A stretch of 64,000 nucleotides of DNA. Origin: Castanea sativa. Its lineage: Eukaryota; Streptophyta; Magnoliopsida; Fagales; Fagaceae. The notes under the pieces were generated by a model, which did not search any database, was not told where the DNA came from, and saw only the letters and a program-made list of their open reading frames with translations. A program made the translations under genes and the position numbers. The stretch spans positions 5,541,945 through 5,605,944 of the forward strand of contig NC_134015.1 in NCBI RefSeq assembly GCF_040712315.1. Reading direction: 5' to 3'. This document shows, in pieces, positions 37,901 through 49,000 of the stretch. The first letter of the stretch is position 1; the number at the start of each line of letters is the position of its first letter.

Positions 37901-40900
37901 TTTGTAAATTAAGTTGAGCAAAACATTGCTTGATTAAAAACAAATTTATCATGCCATCCATTAGATGCCTAGTTTATAAGCATGAACTAACTTTTTAATA
38001 AACATGTAAACACAACGAACAAGGCATTTTGGGGAAAAGAAAGAAAGAAGATATTTCAAGGTTTCAACATCTTCTTGCTTGTAAGTTGTAACATATGGAG
38101 ATGGTTATTAATAGACAAGGAGTAATACCCCATTCTTCGCCTCTACAGGATGTTCTTCATCAATGTGGCAGCACAGTCCAACGATATCGAAATACTCTGA
38201 ACAGAAAGGGCATGGAAACTCTTCCTTTATATCATCATCGCCATCAATTTCTTCAAATCCCATGAACATATCTGCATTGCAAAACTTTACTTCAGTAAGC
38301 GCCAAAAAATATCACATTGCATACACATCACAGAGCAATTAAGACCTCCATTTTGAGAAAACCAAGTAAAACAATACTGAGGGAAAAAAAACCAAATAAT
38401 TGGACTTTCAAAGTTCAATTCTCTTCTGTCTGATCATCATTCTTGCAACCAAATGGAGCTTATAATTAAAGGCTTTGTACATCTAGTCCAAAGCAAGCAG
38501 TTTTCAAATTTTTTTTTTTTTATTTTTAAGAAAGATGTATATTAAAAAAAGCTGCTATATGCAAAGTAGTACAAAGCATATCAAACAATACAAAAATAGA
38601 AAGAAAAGCAAAAACATAAAAAGAAAAACTAATTACAAGGAAAGAGAGAGCTAAGGAACAAAGGAAAGAATCACTAGATGTGAGTTTTAAGACCTAGACC
38701 AATCATAGAGGGAACCAGTAAAGAGAGCAAGTAGCTGGTCATCAGATCTATCTAAATCCTCAAAAGCCCGCCAATTGCGTTCCTTCCAAATACACCACAT
38801 CAAACAAAGCGGAACTAAGCAATATTTACACTTTAGTTTCTTTCCCTTGTCTGCCTCTATAAGCAAAGAAACAAAACATATTTACACACACAAAAAGGCA
38901 ACTTCAAAGCCAAACAGTGGCATCAAGTTCAATGAAAACTTCATTTCTATACTCTTAACTAATCTTAATTGATTGGTAAGCTACAATATGCATCCCATGT
39001 GTTTTTGGACCCACAATATTACGCTCTACCCACACCTGTGAGAGCAGGATGTGCCATTTGAGCCATGGCTCATTGGCCTGATTAACAAAAAGTTAAAACC
39101 AAAATCTTAAACCCATAATTTTTCCTTCATTTTCTCAGATATCAGTACACCTGACATTTTGTAAAAATGTTCAGAAAAATGTTACAACAGTTGCTTTAAA
39201 GAAATTACCCAAATTTGAATAATAAAATATCCAAAAATCTTTCATAACTCTCTCAGCAGCAGCAAAATACAATAAAAATCTTCAGGTCAAACATTAGACC
39301 AACCTCTAAAGTAATCTTCCGTCCAAAATTGACACAACAAATAATTTAAGCTCCAACACTCAAGTCATCACTATTTACCTCATTTTTCAGCTACCAAACA
39401 AAGCCATAAAAGGAAGTCATACAAGGCAAGCCATATAATCACATTAGTCTCTCTAAAAGTAATCTTTCACATTTATCAAATCAAAAAGAAGAAATATAAA
39501 AATTCTAAGTTCTAACATTATAGTGGTTTCCCTAGTTTTCTCAGCTCCCAAACGACACACAAAAAGTGCCATGTAGGTGATAGAAAACATATTTTCTAAT
39601 GCTTGAGCTCTAACATTAAATTCACTAAAACTTTCCCTCATCTCTCAGCTACCAAACAAATCCACAAAAAAGGAAGTGTTATTCACACTATAAGCATATA
39701 ACCACATCAAATTCATTACAAATTGACCTTTTCCCTTTCTCAAATCTAAATGACCAAAAACTTGAGCTCCAAAATTCCAATCACCAAAATCAAGGTCATA
39801 TAACCACATCAACATTACTAAAAGTAAAGCTTTTCCATTTCCATATAAATAACCAAGAACCCAAGGCCCAAGCTCAAACATAACAATTTTCCCTAATTTT
39901 CAACAATCACCAAAAATTCCTCCATTTTCTCATCTAACAAACAAACTCACAAAAAGGAAGTGTAATTCAAGCTATATAACCACATCAACCTCACTAAAAG
40001 TAAACACTTTCCATTTCCCACATCAAAATAACCAAGAACCTAAGCTCTAACATTATAACCACCAGAAAGTTCCAATTTTCTAATTTACCAAACAAACCCA
40101 CAAAAAGGAAGTATCATTCAGGCTATATAACCCCATCAACTTCAGTAAAGTAAACATTACCCATTTCCCACATCTAAACAAACAAAAACCTAAGTTCCAA
40201 CATTCCAATCACCAAAACATTTCCTCATTTTCTCAACTATCAAACAAACCCGCAAAAAGGAAGTGTTATTCAGGCTATATAAGCACTTCAACCTCACTAA
40301 AAGTAAGCCTTTTTCAATTTCACACATGTAAATAACCAAAAACCTAAGCTCCAACATCCAACCACCAAATTTTCACTCAATTTCACAGATACCAAACAAA
40401 CCCACAAAAAGGAAGTATATTCAGTCTACATAAAGACATCAACCTAAATTAAAGTAAGCCTTCTCCATTTCCCACATGTAAATAACCAAAAATTATAGCT
40501 CTAAATTTACAATCACCAGAATTTTCCCTCATTTCTCAGCCTTCAAACAAATCAACAAAAATAAAGTGTTATTAAGGCTATATAACCACATCAACCTCAC
40601 TAAAACTACGTTTTCCCGTTTACTACATCTAAACAGTTCTAAAGTTTCCAATCACTGAAATTCTCCCTTGTTCTCTCATCTTCCAAACAAACCTACAAAA
40701 TGGAGTTTTTATTCTTGCTACAAAACCACATCAACCTCATTAAAAAAAAAGGTTCCCTTCTCCCACATCTAAAATACCAAAAACATAAGCTCCGACAGTC
40801 CAATGACCAGAAATTTCCCTAATTTTCTCATCTACCAAATAAAACCACAAAAATGAGTGTTATTCTTATTCAGGCTATATAATCACATCAACCTTAATAC

Positions 40901-43023
40901 AACTAAAATTTTCCCCTTTCCCACATCTAAATAACTAAAAACCTAAGCTCTGACAATCCAACCACCAAAAATTTACCTCATTTTCTTGGTTACCAAACAA
41001 ACACACAAAAAGGAAGTGTGTTTTTCAGGCCATATAACCACATCAACCTCACTAAAGTAAACTTTCCCGTTTTTCACATCTAAATAACCAAGAACCCTAG
41101 CTCCAACATTCCAATCCCCAAAAAAAATTCTCCGTAATCTTCTGAGCGGCCAAACAAACACACAAAAAGGAACTGTGATTCAGGCAATAGAACCACCTCA
41201 AAAGTAAACATTTTCCATTTTCCACATCTAAATGCCAAGAACCCAAGCTCCAACACTCCAATCCCAAAAATTTCCCTGATTTTCTCAGCTGCCAAGCAAA
41301 CACACAATAGGAAGTGCTATATATAACCACCCGAAACTCACTAAAAGTCAACTTTTTCTGTTTCCCACATCTAAGGGCCCATTTGGTTTAGAGATAGCTC
41401 AGTTTCATATCTCAGTTTTCAAAACTCATAACTCAATTCTCAGTTTTTGAAAACACCCATTTGTTGTTTCCTGTTTCCATCACTCTAACTTAAATTTTTG
41501 AGTTTTAAGTGATAGAAACAAATGTTGAAAACTAAGTCAAACACAAAAATTTTTGTGGGACCACGTATTTTGAGAACTCAATTATGAAAACTGTGTGATA
41601 TGATCCAAAAACCCACTCATCCAATCAGGCTCTAAATAATCAAAAACCAAGCTCCAAGTTTCCAATCACAAAATTCTCCCTAGTTTTTTCTGCTACCAAA
41701 CAAAAACACAATTAGGAAGTGCTATTTAGGCTATGGAACAACCTCAAACTCGCTAAAAGTAAATCTTTTCCATTTCCCACATCTAAAAAACCAAGAACCC
41801 ATGCTCCAACATTCCAATCCCCAATATTTACCCTAATTTGCTCAGCTACCAAACAAACACACAAAAAGGAAGCTCTATTCAAGCTATATAACCACCTGAA
41901 ACTCACTAAAAGTGAACCTTTTCCATTTCCCCCATCTAAATAACCAAGAACACAAGCTCCAACACTCCAATCCTCAAAATTCTCCCTAATGTTTGCAGCT
42001 ACCACACAAACACACAAAAAGGAAATGCTATTCGGGCTCTAGAACAACCTCAAACTCGCTAAAAGTAAACCCAGATCTAAATAACCAACAACCCAAGCTC
42101 CAACATTTCAATCCCCAAAATTTTACCTAATTTCTCAGATACCAAACAAGCACACAAAAAGGAAGTGTCATTGAAGCTATATGACCACCTCAAACTCAAT
42201 AAAAGTAAACCTTCTCCATTTCCCACATCACAATAAGAAGAACGCAAGCTTAACATTTCAATTCCCAAAATTTACTTAATTCTCTCAGCTATCAAAGAAA
42301 CACACAAAAAGGAAGTGTTAGGCAATATAACCACATCAACCTCACTAAAACTAAACCTTTTCCATTTCCCACATCTAAATAACCAAGAACTCGACCTCCA
42401 ACATACCAATCCCCACAATTTTCCTTAATTTTCTCAGCTACAAAACAAACACACAAAAAGGAAGTGTTATGCAAGCTATATAACCACCTCAAACTCACTA
42501 AAAATTACTTTTTTCCCCATTTCCCACATCACAATAACCAAGAACCCAAGCTCCAACATTCCAATTCCTAAACTTTCTCAAATTTTCTCAGCTACCAAAC
42601 AAGAACACAAAAGGCAAGTGTTATTTAAGCTATATAACCACCTCAAATTCACGAAATTTTAAACCTTTTCCGAGTCCTACATCACAATAACCAAAAACCC
42701 GAGCTCTAACATTCCAATCCTCAAAATTGTACCTCATTTTCTCAGCTACCAAACAAAAACACATAAAAAAAAGTGTCATTTAAGCTATATAACCACATCA
42801 ACCTCACAAAAACTTAACCTTTTCAATTACCCACATCACAAATAACCAACAACCCAAGCTCCAAATCCCCATCACCGAAAATTTTTCCCCCATTTTCTCA
42901 GCTACCAAACAACCCCACCAAAAAAAAAAGCTCAAAATCCAGCTCACCTGATCGCGATTGCAGAGCCGACTGGTACCTCTTCGAAGCCGAAGAAAGCCGA
43001 GCGCTCCACGAATCACCATCCAT
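34957..43023 (-). CDS. DI19: Dehydration-induced 19 (Di19) family zinc finger protein
   Basis: Five exons on the - strand: 43023-42948, 38271-38129, 37242-37165, 36479-36223 and 35065-34957, giving 220 aa. Order: N-terminus MDGDSWSARLSSASKRYQSA; Di19 zinc-binding region with CPFC..CCHID..H (about 45-65) and CPVC..H..H (about 75-95); basic MQRKRKTRK, a likely nuclear signal; SLFGGSSC..DPLLSSF block; and C-terminal CEFVHGLLLSTILDDNL. Length and order fit the plant Di19 family, nuclear proteins tied to drought, salt and ABA responses. The first exon is too short for simple ORF finding but joins exactly (S|DMF) at CAG|GTGAGC and TGCAG. Intron 1 is 4,676 bp and holds a tandem array; intron 3 (36480-37164) has AT-AC ends. 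Divergent from the syntaxin gene at 46039. Confidence 0.92.
35308..35595 (-). repeat. About 145-bp tandem duplication in Di19 intron 4
   Basis: Two diverged copies: one starts ACAAATGCTTTTTCTGCG near 35308, the other ACAAATGCTTTTGCTGCG near 35455; both continue to TGATCATAT, ATATGGATG and TTCAGAAT. The intron spans 35066-36222. Confidence 0.7.
36480..37164 (-). other. U12-type AT-AC intron (Di19 intron 3)
   Basis: On the coding strand exon 3 ends TTTAAG (FK) and the intron begins ATATCCTTTA, the canonical U12 donor. It ends TTCCTTAACAATTGTTTAC followed by the next exon at ATGCAACGC. TTCCTTAAC is the U12 branch-site consensus and lies about 10-12 bases before the terminal AC. Both sides keep the family reading frame (FK|MQRKRK), and no GT-AG pair was seen that would do so as simply. 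Confidence 0.85.
38508..38816 (-). mobile_element. 5'-truncated LINE in Di19 intron 1
   Basis: On the - strand a frame reads WCIWKERNWRAFEDLDR, then QLLALFTGSLYDWSRS and a stop, the typical end of plant LINE ORF2 (zf-RVT region). It is followed by about 200 bases of 3' UTR and a poly(A) tail (poly(T) at 38509-38520). Same orientation as Di19. Confidence 0.75.
39385..42930 (-). repeat. Tandem array of about 150-bp units in Di19 intron 1
   Basis: About 22 units with spacing mostly 136-158 bp, recognisable from the + strand string CTCAGCTACCAAACAAA, present near 39388, 39541, 39647, 39926, 40084, 40234, 40388, 40538, 40674, 40829, 40986, 41140, 41284, 41690, 41844, 41993, 42139, 42287, 42437, 42589, 42746 and 42898. 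Each unit also holds ACACAAAAAGGAAGTG, TATATAACCACATCAACCTC and TTCCCACATCTAAATAACC. Decayed units may extend left to about 39000. A MITE interrupts the array at 41375-41632. The array fills most of intron 1 and starts within 40 bases of its donor. Confidence 0.92.
41375..41632. mobile_element. Tourist-like MITE inside the Di19 array
   Basis: A 258-bp element with ends GGGCCCATTTGG and, reverse-complemented, GAGCCTGATTGG, flanked by TAA (41372-41374 and 41633-41635). The repeat unit CACATCTAAATAA is split by it and restored when the element and one TAA are removed. Confidence 0.8.
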
Positions 43024-43350
43024 AGCTCAACCTCTTTCTCCTTTGTCTCTCTCAAAAAAGTCCCACCCCCAAAAAAAAACGCACCGTTTCACACACCACA
43101 GGTCCTCAGCTATCTGAGCTCTCCAGCTATAATATCCTCTCTCTCTCTGTCTCTGCTTTTTGATTCACACCCAATTCGATTGAGATTAAGAGCTGTGCGA
43201 GAAAAGAAACTGGGTAGGGTTCGAGCTCAGAGAGGAAGAGAGAGAGAGTGTGTATGTGTGTGTGTGTGTGAGAAAGAGAGAGATGTGTATGAAGGAAATT
43301 TCACCGAAAGAGAAATGAGAATTGAATTATCACTGTGGTTTTATATTTTT
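43024..43350 (-). promoter_or_regulatory. Di19 5' UTR and possible TATA box
   Basis: Upstream of the Di19 start the - strand is CT-rich with (AC)n/(CT)n near 43240-43280, typical of a plant leader. TATAAAA on the - strand (43345-43339) is a possible TATA box, which would give a leader of about 290 bases. No transcript evidence can be seen from sequence alone. Confidence 0.3.
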
Positions 43351-44454
43351 CCCAAAAAAAAAATAAATTTTTCTTTTTCTTTTTTCTTTCCTTTGTTTTT
43401 TTTTTCCTTTTTCTTTTTGGGTTTTGTTGGATTATTGGGTGAGAGAAATGTGTGGTGAGCATGAGAAATGGACAACAAGGTATCTCATGAATTTCATAGT
43501 ATTTACAACGTCCCTTTTATTATAGTATGTGTGAATCCCATGTTAACTTTGAGTTTTAATCATAGATGTCTGATTTATGAAATAATTATTGAACGATCGA
43601 ACATGATTTTAGGGCGGAGACAATGACCATACACGTGAGCTCTATTTTTTTTTCTTCACATTGAAAAATGATTTGAGTGTGTTAGAGAGAGTGAGTTTAT
43701 CTAGGTGGATTTGTAGTAGGTGTCAAAGTACTAAATCACATTTGGTATGGGATAATGTTTTAGAATTCTTGATAATATTGAGAGATTCTAACATTTGGTT
43801 GCAAATCACACAACAAGGAAACTAGATTCTCATGCAATGCCCTTTTATGGGGATGTGGATTCCTTTCAAAAAAAAAGTGGGTATTCACATTCAAATGCAG
43901 CAATAAAGTTACATTTTGTATAAACAGACAATTTTACCTATTCTCTCTTCCTTTACCAATAGAAATAATATATATATATATAATATATTTACAATTTAAA
44001 TAATTATTTTTGTATAATACATGTCATTTAAAAATGTTCTACTATGTTTTATTAAAAATTTCATGATTTATAATTTATATTTTGTTTCTTATAATTTATT
44101 TAGAAGAAGATTTAAAAAAAAAAAACTTGATGTTGTATTTACAAATCAAATGGTATTTTGGAAAAAATAAATAATTCTGATAAGATTCTTATAAATAAAC
44201 AAAATCTAAACATCTCATATTTTCAGGATTTTTATTACATTTCAAATCAAATTAAATATAGAGATAATTACATTCTCAAACATTCAAATTTCCATGCATC
44301 ATATTCGAAGAAATCCGAATGTAGAGGATAATGTGCATTCCCTCGTACCAAACACCACGTAAGAGTAGTTATTGAACAATTTTGAGTAATATTTTCTCCT
44401 CACATAATAATACTTTCTATTAGTGTGGCATTATTTTCACATTAACTCATTACT

Positions 44455-44490
44455 GTCATCTTACCTATTTCTCAACAAAAAAAAAAAAAA
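44455..44490 (+). mobile_element. Micro-insert with 11-bp direct repeats
   Basis: GTCATCTTACCTATTTCTC followed by AAC and poly(A), 36 nt in all, lies between AACTCATTACT copies at 44444-44454 and 44491-44501. Confidence 0.55.
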
Positions 44491-44539
44491 AACTCATTAC
44501 TATTATGGCTTTTATTATATATCAATAACACATCATTTT

Positions 44540-44559
44540 CTCATAAAAAAAAAAAACAG
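44540..44559 (+). mobile_element. Micro-insert with 8-bp direct repeats
   Basis: CTCATA(n)CAG lies between ATCATTTT copies at 44532-44539 and 44560-44567. Short repeats make this the weakest case of the group. Confidence 0.3.
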
Positions 44560-44771
44560 ATCATTTTTTGGATGTTATGTCCCCTTATTAATTGTGAACA
44601 AATTATAAATAAATAAAAACCAATGAAAATGAATGAAAATTAAGTAATATTATTTGGGAATACCAATACAAGAAAATATAAATAAATCATTTTATAAAAA
44701 CATTACTCTTTTACCACTAATTTTATACAAAATGTTGAGCTTGTTAGTGTTGTGTTTATTAAACTGTGTTA

Positions 44772-44795
44772 CTGTTTTTCTCAACAAAAAAAAAA
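44772..44795 (+). mobile_element. Micro-insert with 11-bp direct repeats
   Basis: CTGTTTTTCTCAAC plus poly(A), 24 nt, lies between AAACTGTGTTA copies at 44761-44771 and 44796-44806. It shares TTTCTCAAC(A)n with the insert at 44455. Confidence 0.55.
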
Positions 44796-45394
44796 AAACT
44801 GTGTTAGTGTCAAATAATAGACCGACATCTAACATTGACATGTTATTCCGACATCTAACATTGACATGCTTTAAAGTATAGGCTATAGGATCTAAGTTGA
44901 AAAAAAAAGTTAAAACACGTTTTAATTTGAAAGAGAGCTAAAATCTAATTTATTTTCATTTGTTGATTTCCCCTATAGTTTTAAAATTATTCATGAAGCT
45001 AATATTTTAAATTATTAATTTACAAACGTCACCTTGTTTACCATTTTATTTATAACATAAGTCTCAAAAAAATCAAATGAATAATAGTATATAACACAAT
45101 TATTTCAAAAAATCAATATACCATGCATTTCACCTATGTGTTAACTATTTTAAAACGTTTTATTCTAAAAAAAAAAAGGAAAATCAAAACACGACTCCAA
45201 CTAAAATTGTATTCATTGTTTGTTCATTTATTATAATTTCATATTTAATATAATAATAAAATTTTAACCATACATACCATATTTGTGCCATATGGATAAA
45301 ATTATTATATTTTTTTGTGGAATTATACAAATAATTAATTCATCCAATATGAAAATTTATTAGATTTTTAATTACTTAACTCTATTAAATATGT

Positions 45395-45570
45395 GGGTTC
45401 CAATTAACTTAACTAGTAAAGTTTCTGATGAATAAATATTAGATCTAGAGTTCAATTTCTTCCTACGCTAAAAATCGATTGGTGTCATGGTCTAATGATA
45501 ACTCTTATCATTAAAATTTGTCATCAGATTTATTACTAGAAGCAGATGTTATAAATTCAAACTTTTTCAA
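45395..45570 (+). mobile_element. tRNA-derived SINE-like copy, family 2
   Basis: A-box-like TAACTTAACTAGTAAAG, B-box-like GAGTTCAATTTC, then CTACGCTAAAAATCGATTGG and TGGTCTAATGATAA. Same block order as 16600-16775, here on the + strand. Confidence 0.5.
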
Positions 45571-45772
45571 AAATTTCTATAAAATATAAATTGGAGCACT
45601 TATTTGAGCACATATAGGTGTAGCCTATAGTAGTAGACCAAACCAACTGTACCAAAAACTATTTAATATGGGACCCACCCAACAAATTAAATTAACTAAA
45701 ACCACACCAAACCGTTATAACACTGGCTTTCTCTCCTTGGACCAATCAAACCTCTTTCCTTGACACTAAAAT

Positions 45773-45774
<2 letters not shown>

Positions 45775-45807
<33 letters not shown>
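45775..45807. repeat. (CT)n microsatellite in the syntaxin promoter region
   Basis: About 16 CT units, some 230 bp upstream of the syntaxin start codon. Confidence 0.85.
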
Positions 45808-45811
<4 letters not shown>

Positions 45812-45855
45812 AATAACGCCACGGCTCTTTTTAACATTTCCAAGTCACCACAGCG

Positions 45856-45884
45856 CACGTGACCCCTCGATCACCACTCACGTG
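45856..45884 (+). promoter_or_regulatory. Twin G-boxes upstream of the syntaxin gene
   Basis: CACGTG at 45856-45861 and again at 45879-45884, each within CACGTGACCC and 23 bp apart. G-boxes bind bZIP and bHLH factors. Position about 160-180 bp before the start codon fits a proximal promoter. Confidence 0.5.
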
Positions 45885-45957
45885 ACCCGCTCTCTCTCTT
45901 TCTCTCTATTTTCTCTCGCTTTCTTTTGGCTTTTCTCGCTCGCTCGCTCGCTCGGCC

Positions 45958-45978
45958 ATGAGCGAAGCTCAGATCTGA
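45958..45978 (+). other. Six-codon upstream ORF in the syntaxin leader
   Basis: ATG AGC GAA GCT CAG ATC TGA (MSEAQI) ends 60 bases before the main start. The context GCCATGA is reasonable. It lies after a (CTCG)n stretch at about 45936-45955, so it is probably transcribed, though the transcription start is unknown. Confidence 0.5.
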
Positions 45979-46038
45979 GAGATTTCGGGTTTTTTTTTTC
46001 TCGGATCTGAATTTTGTGGTTTTTTATTTGCTTCTTCC

Positions 46039-49000
46039 ATGGCGTCGAGGAACCGGACGGTGATTTTCAGGAAGTACAGGGATGCGTTGAAGACCGTCAG
46101 GGCTCCGACGAGTTCTTCGCCGGCGTCGACGAGTTCCGGCGGCGGTCGCGGTAATGGTCCGGTGATTGAAATGGTCAACGCCTCGCTTCTTCATCCTAAT
46201 CGGTCTTACACTCCTCTCAGCACTGAGGATCCCGGTAATTCAAGGTCTCTTTTTTCTTTTTTTTCTCTGTGTGTTTGGTTGCTAAGAAAATGTTGGAAAA
46301 GTAAAGGAATTTGAAAATTTTCAATCTTAATTGGTGTAATTGGGCTGAGTTAATTTCAATCTCAGTGTTTTCTTTGTTAGGAGATGATGATAAAAACGAA
46401 GATCTTATACAGCTGAGATGAATAAGATTACTAATTAGTGTGTAATTGTGTTGAGTTTATTAGTAGATTTGAAAGCTGGACAACATTGTATAATTTGATT
46501 TTGGCTGCTGATAAAATGTTGGAAAAGTAAAGGAATTGAAATTTTTTTTTATCTTAATTAGTGTAATTGAGCTGAGTTGATTTCAATCTCAGTGTTTTCA
46601 TTGTTAGGAGATGATTATAAAAGTGAAGATCTTATACAGCTGAGACGAACAAGATTGCTAATTAGTGTGTAATTGAGCTGAGTTTATTAGTAGATTTGAA
46701 TGCTGGACAACATTGTATAATTTGATTTTGGTTGCTGATGAAATGTTGGAAAAGTAAAGGAATTGAAAATTTTCGATTTTAATCAGTGTGATTGAGCTGA
46801 GTTGATTTCAATCTCAGTGTTTTCATTGTTAGGAGACGATAAAAATGAAGATCGTATACAACTGAGATGAATAAGATTGCTAATTAGCGTGTAATTGAGC
46901 TGAGTTTATTAGTAGATTTGAAAGCTGGACAACATTGTATAATTTGATTTTGGTTTCTGATAAAATGTTGGAAAAGTAAAGGAATTGAAAATTTTCAATC
47001 TTAATTAGTGTAATTGAGCTGAGTTAATTTCAATCTCAGTGTTTTCATTGTTAGGAAATGATAAGGACGAAGATCTTATACAGCTGAGATGAATAAGGTT
47101 GCTAATTAGCGTAATTGAGCTGCGTTTATTAGTAGACTTGAAAGCTGGACATCATTGTATAATTTGATTTTGGCTGCTGATAAAATGTTGGAAAAGTAAA
47201 GGAATTTGAAATAATCAATTTATTGAACGAGCCTACTTCAAGTATATGGAAAAATATACACAAAGCAGACTAAGAATTACAAAATGTTATGTACAAGTGG
47301 ACGATGATTCTAAAAACTTAGTAATGGAGTTACAATTAGTAAAACCCCACAACTAGGACCAATCAAACAACAATCTGGAAAAAAATTCTATCAAATATGT
47401 CCTTGAACTTTCCAAATTCTCAAATGTACAACCTTACACTCCCCCCATAGTGTCCACATCAAACATAAGGGAACTAGATTCCAAATACGAGAAGACTATG
47501 CCACAAGTGGGCCTGTCGCCTGATTTTTAGTGTCGAAAGTCATGATGGTCTAACAATCTTAGTGTTGCTAGCATTTTTTAAGTTTATGAAGATGGGTGAG
47601 GTGCAATATAATTTGGATTTTCCTTTGTTTGGCTTTGTTCCAATATAGCAGGGACATAACTTTTTTATGTGGAGCTTGTGTAAGGTTTTTGGTAGATGAA
47701 GTAGGCGCTTCAAGTGCATTAGGCTTGCCTCTCAATATTGTAGTGTTAGAGATATATCTGATTTATATTGCAATTGGAGTGTAAAAATGTGAAGTGAAAT
47801 ACCAGTGGCAGTTTAAGCCAGGAGAGATGGTTTATCTGGAGGTTGGTGTGAGACCCAAGGGCATTGGTGGGACATCCAAAGGCTAAATTAATGTGAATAT
47901 ATAATATAGTAGAAGGCAACTATAGATTTCTGTTGAGTTTTTCTTCTTCTGTTGGATTTTTTTTTTCTTAACGTTTTCAGTACTACACATTTTCCTCAGT
48001 TAGGCACCCAATCATGTAGCAAATATTAGGGGGAAGTCATATGTTTTTTTTTTGGCTGCAGTAAGGGTGCACTTACTGTGGGTCTACCTCCAGCTTGGGT
48101 GGATGTGTCTGAAGAAATATCAGCAAATGTACAGCGTGCACGGACTAGAATGGCTGAGTTAGCCAAGGCTCATGGAAAGGCTTTAATGCCTTCGTTTGGA
48201 GATGGTAAAGAAGATCAACATTTGATTGAGTCCCTTACACAAGAGATAACTGCTTTGATAAAGAGATCAGAGAAGAAACTACAGAGACTTTCTGCTGCTG
48301 GGCCTTCTGAGGATTCAAATGTTAGAAAGAATGTGCAGGTATGACTTGCAGCAAGATGTGTTACTTATCATTGCTAGCACAGCTATGTTGATTGTCTCTG
48401 ATATTTTGATTTTTGCACAAGAGGGTTGTCAATTATTTTGTTTCTGGACTCTGGTATAAACCATCATCCTGCATATGGCATTTGCAACCAATATAAACAT
48501 ATACATATCAACTTCTATCCTCTCAAACAGGGGCCTATTCTGGTGAACTATGCTTATGTTTGCACTTTTCTGTTGCAGCGCTCTCTTGCCACTGACCTTC
48601 AGAACCTTTCAATGGAGCTTCGCAAGAAACAGTCAACTTATTTAAAGCGCCTCAGGCAGCAAAAAGAGGTGCAGACCAAATTTTCCTCTTAGAGGGAAAA
48701 ATTATTAGACAATAGTGACTTTGCAATTACAAAGTCACACAATTCAGTGCCTCCTCCTTTGGCACTTGGAAGCATGCTTTGTCATGTATGGTTCCAATAT
48801 ATGGAATAAAACTACAGCCCTTGATGCTGCTACTTTTCTTTTAGAATATTTTGAACGGATCTCTTTTGTTCATAACCACAAGAGCACTGAATAGCTTATA
48901 AAGCATATATTCTCATAAAGTTCGTCTGTTATTATTTTGTGCTGCAGGGTCAAGATGGGGTTGATTTAGAGATGAATCTAAATGGAAGTAGATCTATAAC

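Larger units (their letters stand above)
43351..45773. other. Intergenic region between divergent Di19 and syntaxin genes
   Basis: AT-rich and gene-free. Holds three micro-inserts with flanking repeats (44455, 44540, 44772) and a SINE-like copy at 45395-45570. Confidence 0.6.

Noticed and set aside
39453..42498. Several - strand open frames with repeated text such as FLCVCLVAEKI and NVGAWVLGYLDVGNGK
   Set aside because: They are translations of the 150-bp intronic repeat; the unit length is a multiple of three, so frames stay open over one or two units, but shifts and stops break them and they lie inside Di19 intron 1.
39385..42930. CRISPR-like regular repeats
   Set aside because: Repeats are head to tail without unique spacers, in a plant intron.
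42958..43458. 166-codon + strand frame
   Set aside because: Antisense to the Di19 first exon and its CT-rich leader; composition is low complexity.
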